Source: Corynebacterium doosanense CAU 212 = DSM 45436 (GTDB lineage: Bacteria; Actinomycetota; Actinomycetes; Mycobacteriales; Mycobacteriaceae). From it: a stretch of 64,000 nt of DNA. The notes under the pieces are model-generated. The model worked only from the letters and a program-made list of their open reading frames with translations. It had not been told where the DNA came from and did not search any database. Where the stretch lies: contig NZ_CP006764.1 of assembly GCF_000767055.1 (NCBI RefSeq), forward strand, positions 868,001 through 932,000, read 5' to 3'. The position numbers and the translations under genes are program-made. This document shows, in pieces, positions 1-8,849 of this stretch. Every line of letters starts with the position of its first letter. Position 1 is the first letter of the stretch.

Positions 1-881
1 GCGAGGCCCGCCGGGAGGATTCCGGTGGTGAACAGGGGCAGCGTGTGTGCCTCGCCGAAGGCGTGGACGGCGGCCGCGGCCCGGGCGGCGGGGGAGTGGG
101 AGACACGTTCGTCCGACCAGGCCCAGCGCCACTGGTCGTTCTCGATGGTGGCGAGAACCTGCGCGCCGGCGACGAGCTGACGGTCGGGTGACGTAATCCG
201 CGCCGTCGCCGAGTTGACGTCGAGGTCGATGTGGGCGCCGGGGAACGTGCCGTCGAGAAGCAGCTGATGCTCCGCCGAGACCAGGGCGGCGTCGGCGCGC
301 AGGTCGACGAGGTTGACCCCCGTGCCCACGTCGACCGCCACATCGTCGCTGAGCAGCAGACGCGGCCCGTTCTCGAACTCCACGGTGTCCGCACTCTCGC
401 GCACGTTGACTCCCCGGGTGGCGGCGACGGAGGCGAGGGCACGTCGAGGTGCGGGCAGCCCTGCGGCAAGCGCGCGCTCCAGCGGGACCGGTGCGGTCGG
501 TGAGAGGACGACGACGCTGCTGGTCCCGTCGTCGTGGGCCACCAGCAGCCCGGGGCCGTTGCCCCACAGGGTGCGCGCGGCGCGCAGTAACCGGTCGGAG
601 GCGGGCTGTGGGCCGTGGAGTTCGGCGATGGCGAAACCGCCGGTACGCGACGTCAGCCACGTCCACGTCCCGCCCGCCACGCGCGCCACCCGGGTGCCGG
701 CGCGGGTGGTGCCGGCCGGGTAGAGGCGGACCTCCACGGGCACGTCCGGCTCGTCACCCGTGGGGGAGATGCCGTTGAACTCCACGCCGGTGACCGAGCG
801 GAAGTCGGTGTCGTAGGCGGCCTGCTCGATGAGGCCGTCGGTGATGATGTCGTCGAGGGTCTCGGGGTGCGGCAGGTACAT
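1..881 (-). CDS. DUF6882-like protein, 3' end outside the window
   Basis: Reading the minus strand from an ATG at 881 gives an uninterrupted frame of 293 residues that runs off the left edge, so the C-terminus is missing. The start reads MYLPHPETLDD. I see no signal peptide, membrane span or catalytic motif. The visible C-terminal part contains QVLATIENDQWRWAWSDE, which resembles the Trp-rich segment of the actinobacterial DUF6882 family of unknown function; that assignment is from memory and uncertain. It is divergent from gapB with about 160 bp between the two starts. No function can be inferred. Confidence 0.65.
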   Translation of the reverse strand, partial: MYLPHPETLDDIITDGLIEQAAYDTDFRSVTGVEFNGISPTGDEPDVPVEVRLYPAGTTRAGTRVARVAGGTWTWLTSRTGGFAIAELHGPQPASDRLLRAARTLWGNGPGLLVAHDDGTSSVVVLSPTAPVPLERALAAGLPAPRRALASVAATRGVNVRESADTVEFENGPRLLLSDDVAVDVGTGVNLVDLRADAALVSAEHQLLLDGTFPGAHIDLDVNSATARITSPDRQLVAGAQVLATIENDQWRWAWSDERVSHSPAARAAAAVHAFGEAHTLPLFTTGILPAGL

Positions 882-1041
882 GGGGTCCAAGGATAGCGCC
901 CGCCGCGCACGGGAAAAGGTACTATCTGGCGCCCGGGTAGGCGGGTTCGGCGCGTGGCCTCGCTAAGGTATCTGGGGTAAGACCGGCCCCGGAGGCGGCC
1001 ACCCCCGCCCTCAAGATCGACCAAGGATGAACAACACCACC

Positions 1042-2499
1042 ATGACCAACGCACACGCAGTTGCCCAGGACTGGAACGAGCGCCTGTCCATCGCGCAGGA
1101 AATGCTCCCGCTGATCAGCAAGCTTCACCGAGACAACAGTGTGGTCACCTCCGTTTTCGGGCGCCTGCTCGTCGGCGTGACCGACATCGACATTGTCAAG
1201 GCACACCGCTACGCCCGGCGCATCGCCCGCCGCGAACTGCCGCTCGAGCAGACGCTGCCCATCCTGCGTGAACTGGTCAAGATCGATCTCGGCACCGCCT
1301 CCATCGACCTCGGCGCGCTCGCCGTGCAGTTCGAGAAGTCCGAGGAGACCGACCTCGGCGCCTTCGTCCGCGAGCAGCTCGCCGAGATCAACGGCAACTC
1401 CCACGAGATGACCCCCAGCGACGTCGTCCTCTACGGCTTCGGCCGCATCGGCCGCCTGCTCGCCCGCATCCTCATCGCCCGCGAGGCCACCTACGGCGGC
1501 GTTCGCCTCCGTGCCGTCGTGGTGCGCAGGAAGGGTGACGACGACATCTACAAGCGCGCCTCCCTGCTGCGCCGAGACTCCGTGCACGGCGCCTTCGACG
1601 GCACCATCACCGTCGATGCCGAGAACGACATCATCATCGCCAACGGCACCGCCATCCAGATGATCTACGCCGACGACCCGGCCAGCATCGACTACACCGC
1701 CTACGGCATCAAGGACGCCGTGGTCGTGGACAACACCGGCCGCTGGCGCGACCGCGAGGGCCTGTCCCAGCACCTGCGCTCGAAGGGAGTGGCCAAGGCC
1801 CTGCTCACCGCGCCGGGCAAGGGCGACATCAAGAACATCGTCTACGGCATCAACCACGAGGACATCGAAGAGTCGGACACCATCCTCTCCGCCGCGTCCT
1901 GCACCACCAACGCCATCACCCCGGTCCTCAAGGTCATCAACGACCGCTACGGCATCGAGCACGGACACGTGGAGACGGTGCACTCCTACACCAACGACCA
2001 GAACCTCGCGGACAACTTCCACTCCGGCCCGCGTCGTGGCCGCGCCGCCGGTCTCAACATGGTCATCACCGAGACGGGTGCGGCCAAGGCCGTGTCCAAG
2101 GCCGTCCCGGAGATGAAGGGCAAGCTCACCGGCAACGCCATCCGCGTTCCCACCCCGGACGTGTCCATGGCCGTGCTCAACCTCACGCTCAACACCGAGG
2201 TGGAGAAGGCACAGGTCAACGAGTTCCTCCGCGACGTCACCCTGCACTCCAACATCCGCCAGCAGGTGGACTACATCGCCTCGCCCGACGTCGTCTCCAC
2301 CGACTTCGTCGGTTCGACCCACGCCGGTGTCGTCGACGGGCTGGCCACCATCTCCGACGGCAAGCACCTCGTGCTCTACGTCTGGTACGACAACGAGTTC
2401 GGTTACTCCAACCAGGTCATCCGCATCGTCGAGGAGATCTCCGGAGCCCGCCCGACGGTGCTGCCGCGCCGCCTCGACCCCTCCGAGCTGACCTACTAG
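1042..2499 (+). CDS. gapB: Glyceraldehyde-3-phosphate dehydrogenase, GapB/GapX type
   Basis: Interconverts glyceraldehyde 3-phosphate and 1,3-bisphosphoglycerate in the cytosol. The protein is about 485 residues, longer than the usual 335 of glycolytic GAPDH, because of an N-terminal extension of about 130 residues. The Rossmann glycine motif (YGFGRIGR) begins near residue 134 and the catalytic cysteine lies in SAASCTTNAITP, followed by the conserved HSYTNDQ. This long form is the corynebacterial GapB/GapX class, which in C. glutamicum works in the gluconeogenic direction with NADP(H); cofactor use here is inferred from homology. Two starts are possible, ATG at 1027 or 1042. I prefer 1042 because AAGGA at 1023-1027 would serve it, while it overlaps the other start. 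Location near the glyoxylate genes fits growth on acetate or fatty acids. Confidence 0.93.
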   Translation: MTNAHAVAQDWNERLSIAQEMLPLISKLHRDNSVVTSVFGRLLVGVTDIDIVKAHRYARRIARRELPLEQTLPILRELVKIDLGTASIDLGALAVQFEKSEETDLGAFVREQLAEINGNSHEMTPSDVVLYGFGRIGRLLARILIAREATYGGVRLRAVVVRRKGDDDIYKRASLLRRDSVHGAFDGTITVDAENDIIIANGTAIQMIYADDPASIDYTAYGIKDAVVVDNTGRWRDREGLSQHLRSKGVAKALLTAPGKGDIKNIVYGINHEDIEESDTILSAASCTTNAITPVLKVINDRYGIEHGHVETVHSYTNDQNLADNFHSGPRRGRAAGLNMVITETGAAKAVSKAVPEMKGKLTGNAIRVPTPDVSMAVLNLTLNTEVEKAQVNEFLRDVTLHSNIRQQVDYIASPDVVSTDFVGSTHAGVVDGLATISDGKHLVLYVWYDNEFGYSNQVIRIVEEISGARPTVLPRRLDPSELTY

Positions 2500-2641
2500 C
2501 CCGTACAGGAAACGTACAGAGACCCGGGGAAGGTCGCCGGGAACTTGTACGTATACGCGGGTTACGCCGGGGTGAACTCGCAGGTCGGGGCCGTAGCTTG
2601 AGGAACGAACCACAATCCTCAAGAAACGGATCACCACCGAC

Positions 2642-3595
2642 ATGCTCACCTCCCGCACTTTCGAGGGGCGCGTCCTGCCCCGCCAGGACGACGACCCCGA
2701 GGACCAGGGTCTCGCCTTCGACGTGACCACGCTGCTCACCCGCCGGAAAATGCTCGGCGTGCTCGGTCTCGGCGCCGGTTCGGCGGCCCTCGCCGCCTGC
2801 GCGCCTACCTCGACGCCGGCGACAACGACCTCGTCCAGCGCTGCCGCGGCGACGACGCCGGCAACGAGCGTCGATACGCAGAACCTCACCGAAATGCCCA
2901 CCGAGACCAACGGGCCCTACCCCGGAGACGGCACCAACGGGCCCGACGTGCTGGACATGTCCGGCATCGCGCGCAAGGACCTGACCACGTCGCTGGACAC
3001 GGGCAACTCCGTCGACGGCGTGCCGTTCACGCAGACCATCACGGTGGTGGACATGGCAGGCGGCAACGCCCCCTTCGCCGGCGCCGCCGTGTACATCTGG
3101 CATTGCGACGCCCAGGGGCGCTACTCCATGTATTCCGACGGGGTCACCGGCGAGAGCTGGCTGCGCGGAGTCCAGGTGGCCGATGCAAACGGGCAGGTCA
3201 GCTTCGACACCATCGTGCCCGGCTGCTACGAGGGTCGGTGGCCGCACATCCACTTCGAGGTGTTCAGCTCCATCAACGACATCACCGACGCCACCACCAA
3301 CGTGCTGACCTCGCAGATCGCCATCCCCGAGGACGTGTGTCAGGCGGTGTACGCCGACGCCCGCTACGCCTCCTCGGTGACGCCGTTCTCCCACATCACG
3401 CTGGACTCGGACAACATCTTCTCCGACAGCATCGACCTGCAGATGGACTCCGTCACCGACCAAGGCGACGGCTACGCGGGCACCATCGTCGTCGGCGTGG
3501 ACACCACCACCGAGCAGCAGATGTCCATGGGCGGCGGACCGGGCGGCATGGGTGGCGGCGGGCCCCAGGGTGGCCCGGGCGCGCCGCCCAGCTAG
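2642..3595 (+). CDS. Tat-exported intradiol ring-cleavage dioxygenase-like lipoprotein
   Basis: A 317-residue protein. Residues 1-35 are a cytoplasmic leader, then a twin-arginine signal (LTRRKMLGVLGLG) ending in a lipobox (LAAC) near residue 47, so the mature protein should be folded before export and anchored in the outer leaflet of the membrane. A Ser/Thr/Ala-rich linker follows. The catalytic domain has the intradiol dioxygenase pattern: a tyrosine in AAVYIWHCDAQGRYSMYSD and the YEGRWPHIHFEVF signature, giving the Tyr and His ligands of a non-haem Fe(III). The C-terminus is an unusual Gly/Met-rich tail (MSMGGGPGGMGGGG). The substrate is unknown; family members cleave catechol-type rings. 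The next gene starts 10 bp downstream and is probably co-transcribed. Confidence 0.85.
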   Translation: MLTSRTFEGRVLPRQDDDPEDQGLAFDVTTLLTRRKMLGVLGLGAGSAALAACAPTSTPATTTSSSAAAATTPATSVDTQNLTEMPTETNGPYPGDGTNGPDVLDMSGIARKDLTTSLDTGNSVDGVPFTQTITVVDMAGGNAPFAGAAVYIWHCDAQGRYSMYSDGVTGESWLRGVQVADANGQVSFDTIVPGCYEGRWPHIHFEVFSSINDITDATTNVLTSQIAIPEDVCQAVYADARYASSVTPFSHITLDSDNIFSDSIDLQMDSVTDQGDGYAGTIVVGVDTTTEQQMSMGGGPGGMGGGGPQGGPGAPPS

Positions 3596-3605
3596 ATTGG
3601 ACGGC

Positions 3606-4262
3606 GTGTTCCTCGCCGTCAGCTACGCCTTTGCCGATTCCGTCAATGCCCTCCTCATCGGGGTCATCGTCGCGATCGGCATTCTGCTGCCGCGGGGAAA
3701 GTACCGCTGGGTCGCCCCGTTGCTCATCTTCGGCGACTGGCTCGGGGTGTTCCTGCTGGCCCTGCTGGTGATGTTCGCGTTCGAGGGGATGCAGGAGTTT
3801 GTTCAGGCGGCCCTGGCCAGCCCGATCTTCGGCATCGTGCTCATCGCGGTGGGCCTGGTCACGGCCGTGACCACGTGGCGCTCGAAGCCCGGTGGGGACT
3901 CGAAGATCATCAACGCGATGCTCAGCTTTCTGCGCGAGCCCACCGTGTGGACGGTGCTCGCCGGCTTCGTGCTGGGCGTGGTGCAGTCGCTGACCTCGGT
4001 GCCGTTCTACGGCGGCATCGCCGTGCTCGCCGCTGGGGACTTCTCGCAGTGGGCGCGGTACGGCGGGATGTTCTGGTACGCGAGCATCGCGCTCAGCCTG
4101 CCCATCGCCGTGGCCGTCTTCGTGGGGCTGGTGCGACGCAAACCCGACTCCCGCCTGGGCCGGTGGTTTGCGTGGGCCAGGGAGCACACGCTGGAGGTCA
4201 GCCGGGCCGGGGGATACCTGGTGGCGGTGCTGCTCGTGGTGTTGGGCGTGCTGCACCTGTAA
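3606..4262 (+). CDS. Multi-pass membrane protein of unknown function
   Basis: About 218 residues with a GTG start, chosen because the frame upstream reads through the end of the dioxygenase gene. Roughly six hydrophobic helices are visible (around residues 10-28, 38-60, 70-90, 110-135, 145-170 and 198-218) with short charged loops such as RSKPGG and RRKPDSR. The layout recalls small exporters of the LysE/GAP type but no diagnostic motif was found, so I give no function. The 10-bp gap after the dioxygenase lipoprotein suggests a shared transcript. Confidence 0.8.
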   Translation: MFLAVSYAFADSVNALLIGVIVAIGILLPRGKYRWVAPLLIFGDWLGVFLLALLVMFAFEGMQEFVQAALASPIFGIVLIAVGLVTAVTTWRSKPGGDSKIINAMLSFLREPTVWTVLAGFVLGVVQSLTSVPFYGGIAVLAAGDFSQWARYGGMFWYASIALSLPIAVAVFVGLVRRKPDSRLGRWFAWAREHTLEVSRAGGYLVAVLLVVLGVLHL

Positions 4263-4293
4263 GCGCGGAAGACGCGGCCCGGCCAGAGGCGCC

Positions 4294-4383
4294 GGTCGGA
4301 AGGGCGCGGTCGAATTCGTGACTCCTTCCGACCAGCGAGGCTGCGTGTAGGTCTGCTGCAGACGGCGTCCTTCCGACCAGCGA
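4294..4383. repeat. Short direct and inverted repeat cluster
   Basis: The 16-mer TCCTTCCGACCAGCGA occurs at 4323-4338 and again at 4368-4383, 45 bp apart. Its inverted core GGTCGGAAGG is at 4294-4303. The cluster fills the gap between two convergent genes just before their terminator. Purpose unknown. Confidence 0.7.
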
Positions 4384-4390
4384 AGCGCCG

Positions 4391-4427
4391 AAAAAAGGGG
4401 GCCGCACCGATGTGCGACCCCCTTTCT
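4391..4427. terminator. Bidirectional terminator between convergent genes
   Basis: A G/C-rich hairpin with arms GGGGGCCGCAC and GTGCGACCCCC around a CGAT loop (one mismatch) is flanked by an A-run on the left and a T-run on the right. It can end transcription of both the membrane protein gene and aceB. Confidence 0.85.
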
Positions 4428-4439
4428 CAGACGGAACTA

Positions 4440-6629
4440 TCAGGCGATGCCCTCGCGCTGCTTGAACTCGCGGCGACGGCGGTGCAGGATCGGCTCGGTG
4501 TAACCGGCCGGCTGCGAGGTGCCGGAGAGGATGAGCTCCTTGGCGGCCTGGAAGCCGATGGAGTTCTCGTAGTCGGCGGACATGGACTTGTACTCCTCGT
4601 CGCCTTCGTTCTGCTCATCGACGAGCTTGGCCATGCGCTCGAGGGACTCGACGACCTGCTCCTCGGTGACCACGCCGTGCTGGATCCAGTTGGCCAGCAG
4701 CTGCGAGGAGATGCGCAGCGTGGCGCGGTCCTCCATGAGGTCGACGTTGTGGATGTCGGGCACCTTGGAGGAGCCGACGCCGAGCTCGACCCAGCGGATG
4801 ACGTAGCCGAGGATGGACTGGCAGTTGTTGTCCACCTCCTCCTTCTTCTCCGCGTCGGTGAAGTTGCCGTCGGAGACGGGCACGGTGAGCAGGTCGTGGA
4901 AGGTGTCGCGGCGGCCCTTCTTCAGCAGCTCGGCCTGGACCTCCTTGACGTTGACGCGGTGGTAGTGCGTGGCGTGCAGCGTCGCACCGGTCGGGGAGGG
5001 GACCCACGCGGTGCTGGCGCCCTCGCGCGGCTGGCCGATCTTCTTCTCCACCATGTCGGCCATGAGCTCGGTCATCGCCCACATGCCCTTGCCGATCTGC
5101 GCCTTGCCGGGCAGCCCACGGGCGATGCCGGCGTCGACGTTGGCGTCCTCGTAGGCGAGTTTCCACGGCGCGGTCTGCAGGTCGGCCTTGCGCACCATCG
5201 GGCCGGCGAGCATGGAGGTGTGGATCTCGTCGCCGGTGCGGTCGAGGAAGCCGGTGTTGATGAACGCGAGGCGGTCGGCCACGGCCATGATGCAGGCGTC
5301 GAGGTTGGCCGAGGTGCGACGCTCCTCGTCCATGACACCGACCTTGACGGAGTTCTCCGGGATTCCCAGGAGCTTCTCGACGGCTGTGAACAGGTCGTTG
5401 GTGAAGGCCACCTCTTCGGGGCCGTGCTGCTTGGGCTTGACCACGTAGATGGATCCGGTGCGGGAGTTGCGCAGCGGGTTGTCCAGCTCGGTGGCGGGCA
5501 GCGCGCCGAGGATGGTGAGGGCGGAGTCGAGGATGCCCTCGTAGATCTCCTCGCCGTCGACGAGGATGGCCGGGTTGGTCATGAGGTGGCCGACGTTGCG
5601 CACCAGCAGCAGGGAGCGACCGTGGAGGGTGATGTCCTCGCCGTCGGCACCCGTGAACTCGAGGTCCTGGTTAAGGCGGCGGGTGTAGGACTTCTCGCCC
5701 TTGTCCACCTCGGCCGCGGCTTCGCCGGTGGCGAGGTCGTGCCAGTTGGAGTATGCGAGGGTCTTGTCGTGGGCGTCGACCGCGGCGACGGAGTCCTCGA
5801 AGTCGATGATGGTGGACACGGCGGACTCGAGGCGGACGTCGTTGACGTGGGCGGGATCGTTCTTGCCGATCGCGCCCTCGGCGTCGATGTCGATGTTGGC
5901 GTGGAGGCCGTTGTTGCGCAGCAGGATCGCGGACGGGTTGTCTTTCTCACCCTGCCAGCCGCGGAAACGCTCGGGGTTCTGCAGCTGGGTCGGCGTGCCG
6001 TTGACCTCGGCGCTCAGGCCGTCGTCGGTGATGTTGTACGCGGTGACGTCGCGGTGGGAACCGGCGACGAGGGGGGCGACGTCGTCGAGAAGCGTCTTGG
6101 ACCATTCGATGACCTTGTCGCCGCGGACGGGGTTGTACCCCTTGCCCGGCTCCGCGCCGTTCTCCTCGCTGATGACGTCGGTGCCGTAGAGGGCGTCGTA
6201 GAGCGAGCCCCAGCGCGCGTTGGCGGCGTTGATGGCGTAGCGGAGGTTGAGGACGGGGACCACGAGCTGCGGGCCGGCGATGTCGGCGATCTCCTCGTCC
6301 ACGTTCTGGGTGCGGATCTGCGCGTCGGCCGGAGCGTCGACGAGGTAGCCGATCTCGCGGAGGAAGGCCTCGTGCTCGACCGGGTCGGGCTGACCCGGGT
6401 TGGCGCGGAAGTGCTCGTCGAGGCGGGCCTGCAGCTCATCGCGCTTGGCCAGCAGCTCCCGGTTGCGGGGGGTGAACTCCCGGACGATTCCCGCGAAGCC
6501 CTCCCAGAAATTGTCCGGATCGATGTCGGACCGGGGGCAGAGGGTGGTGTTCACGAAGTCGTAGAGCTCGGTGGCGACGTCCAGCCCGTGGACGGTGGTG
6601 CGCGGGGTGGTGTCAGGTGTGTTCGTCAT
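4440..6629 (-). CDS. aceB: Malate synthase G
   Basis: Condenses glyoxylate with acetyl-CoA to malate, the second step of the glyoxylate shunt. The product is 729 residues, the usual size of the single-chain G isoform, and close to corynebacterial AceB. Recognisable segments are [14 protein letters not shown], the Mg2+/glyoxylate-site region [24 protein letters not shown], and a late [18 protein letters not shown] segment near the active site. ATG at 6629 is chosen because AGGAGG (6639-6644) lies 9 bases upstream; a TTG six bases earlier would be too close. It is divergent from aceA, as in other corynebacteria. Confidence 0.96.
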   Translation of the reverse strand: MTNTPDTTPRTTVHGLDVATELYDFVNTTLCPRSDIDPDNFWEGFAGIVREFTPRNRELLAKRDELQARLDEHFRANPGQPDPVEHEAFLREIGYLVDAPADAQIRTQNVDEEIADIAGPQLVVPVLNLRYAINAANARWGSLYDALYGTDVISEENGAEPGKGYNPVRGDKVIEWSKTLLDDVAPLVAGSHRDVTAYNITDDGLSAEVNGTPTQLQNPERFRGWQGEKDNPSAILLRNNGLHANIDIDAEGAIGKNDPAHVNDVRLESAVSTIIDFEDSVAAVDAHDKTLAYSNWHDLATGEAAAEVDKGEKSYTRRLNQDLEFTGADGEDITLHGRSLLLVRNVGHLMTNPAILVDGEEIYEGILDSALTILGALPATELDNPLRNSRTGSIYVVKPKQHGPEEVAFTNDLFTAVEKLLGIPENSVKVGVMDEERRTSANLDACIMAVADRLAFINTGFLDRTGDEIHTSMLAGPMVRKADLQTAPWKLAYEDANVDAGIARGLPGKAQIGKGMWAMTELMADMVEKKIGQPREGASTAWVPSPTGATLHATHYHRVNVKEVQAELLKKGRRDTFHDLLTVPVSDGNFTDAEKKEEVDNNCQSILGYVIRWVELGVGSSKVPDIHNVDLMEDRATLRISSQLLANWIQHGVVTEEQVVESLERMAKLVDEQNEGDEEYKSMSADYENSIGFQAAKELILSGTSQPAGYTEPILHRRRREFKQREGIA

Positions 6630-6682
6630 GCTCAAGGTCCTCCTCGTGGACTTTGGGGCTAAACCGGATGACCCGAGACTAA

Positions 6683-6696
6683 GTGACCCCGGTCAC
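6683..6696. promoter_or_regulatory. Putative GlxR (CRP-family) operator
   Basis: GTGACCCCGGTCAC is a perfect palindrome matching the GTGA-N6-TCAC core of the GlxR consensus. It lies 54 bp upstream of the aceB start, where binding would be expected to repress aceB and possibly affect aceA. Confidence 0.6.
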
Positions 6697-6884
6697 CCGG
6701 GTAAACAACTTCGCGAAATTAGACCCGGGGTTACCCCCGACGTTTCCGTGGCTGGGGGAGGTATTAGGTACCTGAGGGGCCGGGTACTGACTGTGTCCCA
6801 GATCATGCGCCCGGGGACATAGTTGCAAGTGAACGGCACTTTAACGGAAACTTACCTAGTCGTAAGGTATTTGTTTTGCTTCGC

Positions 6885-6894
6885 AACCTTTGCA
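6885..6894. promoter_or_regulatory. Possible RamB-type site
   Basis: AACCTTTGCA resembles the TTTGCAA-type half of RamB operators, and TTTTGC-TTC-GCAA just upstream gives a second, inverted TTTGC-like element. The match is partial and the call rests mainly on its position upstream of aceA. Confidence 0.3.
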
Positions 6895-7031
6895 GATATG
6901 GCCGCCGCCCCCGCACAGATCTACACCTCACCAAGGCATTGACTGTGCGCTGCATCACCCGCATGATGTGTCTCAGGCCACCCGGCATCAGCAAGACCCC
7001 CAAGCACACACCGAAAGAGAGTGAAGCTGAC

Positions 7032-8327
7032 ATGAGCACCACCGGAGCTGCACGCACCGCCGCCGAGATCCAGAAGGACTGGGACACCAACCCCCGCTGG
7101 AAGGGCATCACCCGCGAGTACACCGCAGAGCAGGTCGCCGAGCTGCAGGGCACCGTCGTCGAGGAGCACACCCTCGCCCGCCGCGGCGCCGAGATCCTCT
7201 TCGAGGAGATCAACAAGGGCAACGGCCACTACATCAACGCCCTGGGCGCCCTCACCGGTAACCAGGCCGTCCAGCAGATCCGCGCCGGCCTCAAGGCCGT
7301 CTACCTGTCCGGCTGGCAGGTCGCAGGTGACGCCAACCTCTCCGGCCACACCTACCCGGACCAGTCCCTGTACCCGGCCAACTCCGTCCCCAGCGTCGTT
7401 CGCCGCATCAACAACGCACTGCTGCGCGCCGACGAGATCGCCCGCATCGAGGGTGACGACGCCGTGGACAACTGGCTCGTTCCCATCGTCGCCGACGGTG
7501 AGGCCGGCTTCGGCGGCGCCCTCAACGTCTACGAGCTGCAGAAGGCCATGATCAACGCTGGCGCAGCCGGCACCCACTGGGAGGATCAGCTCGCTTCGGA
7601 GAAGAAGTGTGGCCACCTCGGCGGCAAGGTCCTCATCCCGACCCAGCAGCACATCCGCACCCTGTCCTCCGCACGCCTGGCAGCCGACGTCGCCAACACG
7701 CCGACCGTCATCATCGCCCGCACCGACGCCGAGGCAGCCACGCTGATCACCTCCGACGTCGACGAGCGTGACCAGGAATTCATCACCGGTGAGCGCACCG
7801 CTGAGGGCTACTACCACGTGAAGAACGGCATCGAGCCCTGCATCGCCCGAGCGAAGTCCTACGCTCCATACGCCGACATGATCTGGATGGAGACCGGCAA
7901 GCCGGACCTGGAGCTGGCCAAGCAGTTCGCCGAGGGCGTCCGCTCCGAGTTCCCGGACCAGCTGCTGTCCTACAACTGCTCCCCGTCCTTCAACTGGTCC
8001 GCACACCTGGACGCGGACGAGATCGCCAAGTTCCAGCGCGAGCTCGGTGCCATGGGCTTCACCTTCCAGTTCATCACCCTGGCCGGCTTCCACGCCCTGA
8101 ACTACTCCATGTTCGACCTGGCCTACGGCTACGCACGCGACGGCATGACCTCCTTCGTCGACCTGCAGAACCGCGAGTTCAAGGCAGCGGCTGAGCGCGG
8201 CTTCACCGCCGTCAAGCACCAGCGCGAGGTCGGCGCCGGCTACTTCGACAAGGTCGCCACCACGGTTGACCCGCTGTCCTCCACCACGGCACTGACCGGC
8301 TCCACCGAGCAGGGCCAGTTCCACTAG
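7032..8327 (+). CDS. aceA: Isocitrate lyase
   Basis: Splits isocitrate into glyoxylate and succinate, the entry step of the glyoxylate shunt, supplying substrate to the divergent malate synthase. The product is 431 residues, the normal length for the actinobacterial Icl1-type enzyme. The catalytic signature K-K-C-G-H is present ([11 protein letters not shown]), together with the [18 protein letters not shown] metal-binding region and the C-terminal PSFNW segment. ATG 7032 is used because the protein then begins [17 protein letters not shown], as in relatives; the open frame upstream is non-coding leader. Confidence 0.97.
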   Translation: MSTTGAARTAAEIQKDWDTNPRWKGITREYTAEQVAELQGTVVEEHTLARRGAEILFEEINKGNGHYINALGALTGNQAVQQIRAGLKAVYLSGWQVAGDANLSGHTYPDQSLYPANSVPSVVRRINNALLRADEIARIEGDDAVDNWLVPIVADGEAGFGGALNVYELQKAMINAGAAGTHWEDQLASEKKCGHLGGKVLIPTQQHIRTLSSARLAADVANTPTVIIARTDAEAATLITSDVDERDQEFITGERTAEGYYHVKNGIEPCIARAKSYAPYADMIWMETGKPDLELAKQFAEGVRSEFPDQLLSYNCSPSFNWSAHLDADEIAKFQRELGAMGFTFQFITLAGFHALNYSMFDLAYGYARDGMTSFVDLQNREFKAAAERGFTAVKHQREVGAGYFDKVATTVDPLSSTTALTGSTEQGQFH

Positions 8328-8360
8328 AAGCTCCACCCCACCCCCCGTAGGAGAACCACC

Positions 8361-8849
8361 ATGTGCACCTTCCATTCCACCCCTGACCTGGCCGACACCC
8401 TCGGCGACTACGTCCTCAGCTGCGACACGCAGTTCCGTAACTTCGGCGGCAAGACCAAATTTGCCGGCAGGATCGTCACCGTGCGGTGCATGGAGGACAA
8501 CGGGCTGGTAAAGAAGCTGCTCAACAGCCCCGGCAACGGCAAGGTGCTCGTCGTGGACGCGGGTGGAAACCTGCACACGGCCATGGTCGGAGACCAGATC
8601 GCCAAGGCCGCCCTGGACAACGGCTGGAAGGGCATCATCGTAAACGGAGCGATCCGGGACAGCGAGGAGATCGGCCAGCTCGACATCGCGGTCAAGGCGC
8701 TGGGAACCAACCCGCGCCGCTCCGCGAAGGACGGCGTGGGCAAGGTCAACGAGCGGGTGTCCTTCGGTGGGGTCGACTTCATCGCCGACCACACCGTCTA
8801 CGGGGACGCCGATGGAATCGTCGTCATGGACGAGCCCATCTGCGAATAA
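8361..8849 (+). CDS. rraA: RraA-family protein (ribonuclease E inhibitor / aldolase fold)
   Basis: A 162-residue protein of the RraA superfamily, which contains both RNase E activity regulators and class II HMG/CHA-type aldolases. The superfamily pattern is visible as DAGGNLHTAMVGDQIAKAA followed by VNGAIRDSEEI, whose Arg-Asp pair is the metal/substrate motif of the aldolases. The sequence alone does not separate the two roles. It lies 33 bp after aceA with a GTAGGAGAA ribosome-binding site 5-7 bases before the ATG, so co-transcription with aceA is likely. Confidence 0.85.
   Translation: MCTFHSTPDLADTLGDYVLSCDTQFRNFGGKTKFAGRIVTVRCMEDNGLVKKLLNSPGNGKVLVVDAGGNLHTAMVGDQIAKAALDNGWKGIIVNGAIRDSEEIGQLDIAVKALGTNPRRSAKDGVGKVNERVSFGGVDFIADHTVYGDADGIVVMDEPICE

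Larger units (their letters stand above)
6630..7031. promoter_or_regulatory. Divergent aceB/aceA control region (no gene)
   Basis: These 402 bp between the two start codons hold no plausible gene. They contain a GlxR-type palindrome near aceB (6683-6696), a RamB-like sequence near 6885-6894 and several A/T-rich stretches suited to promoters. In C. glutamicum the same intergenic region integrates GlxR, RamA and RamB control of acetate metabolism; that this holds here is inferred from position and motif resemblance. Confidence 0.75.

Noticed and set aside
2500-2641. Riboswitch or operator between gapB and the dioxygenase gene
   Set aside because: GTACA/TGTAC-like repeats are present but I could match them to no known regulator or RNA family.
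922-2910. Long open frame antisense to gapB
   Set aside because: It is the complement of a strongly conserved gene; the translation is Val/Gly/Asp-rich without motifs, as expected from GC-rich codon structure.
4410-6662. 750-codon open frame antisense to aceB
   Set aside because: Covers a complete malate synthase gene; composition is that of a reverse-complement artefact.
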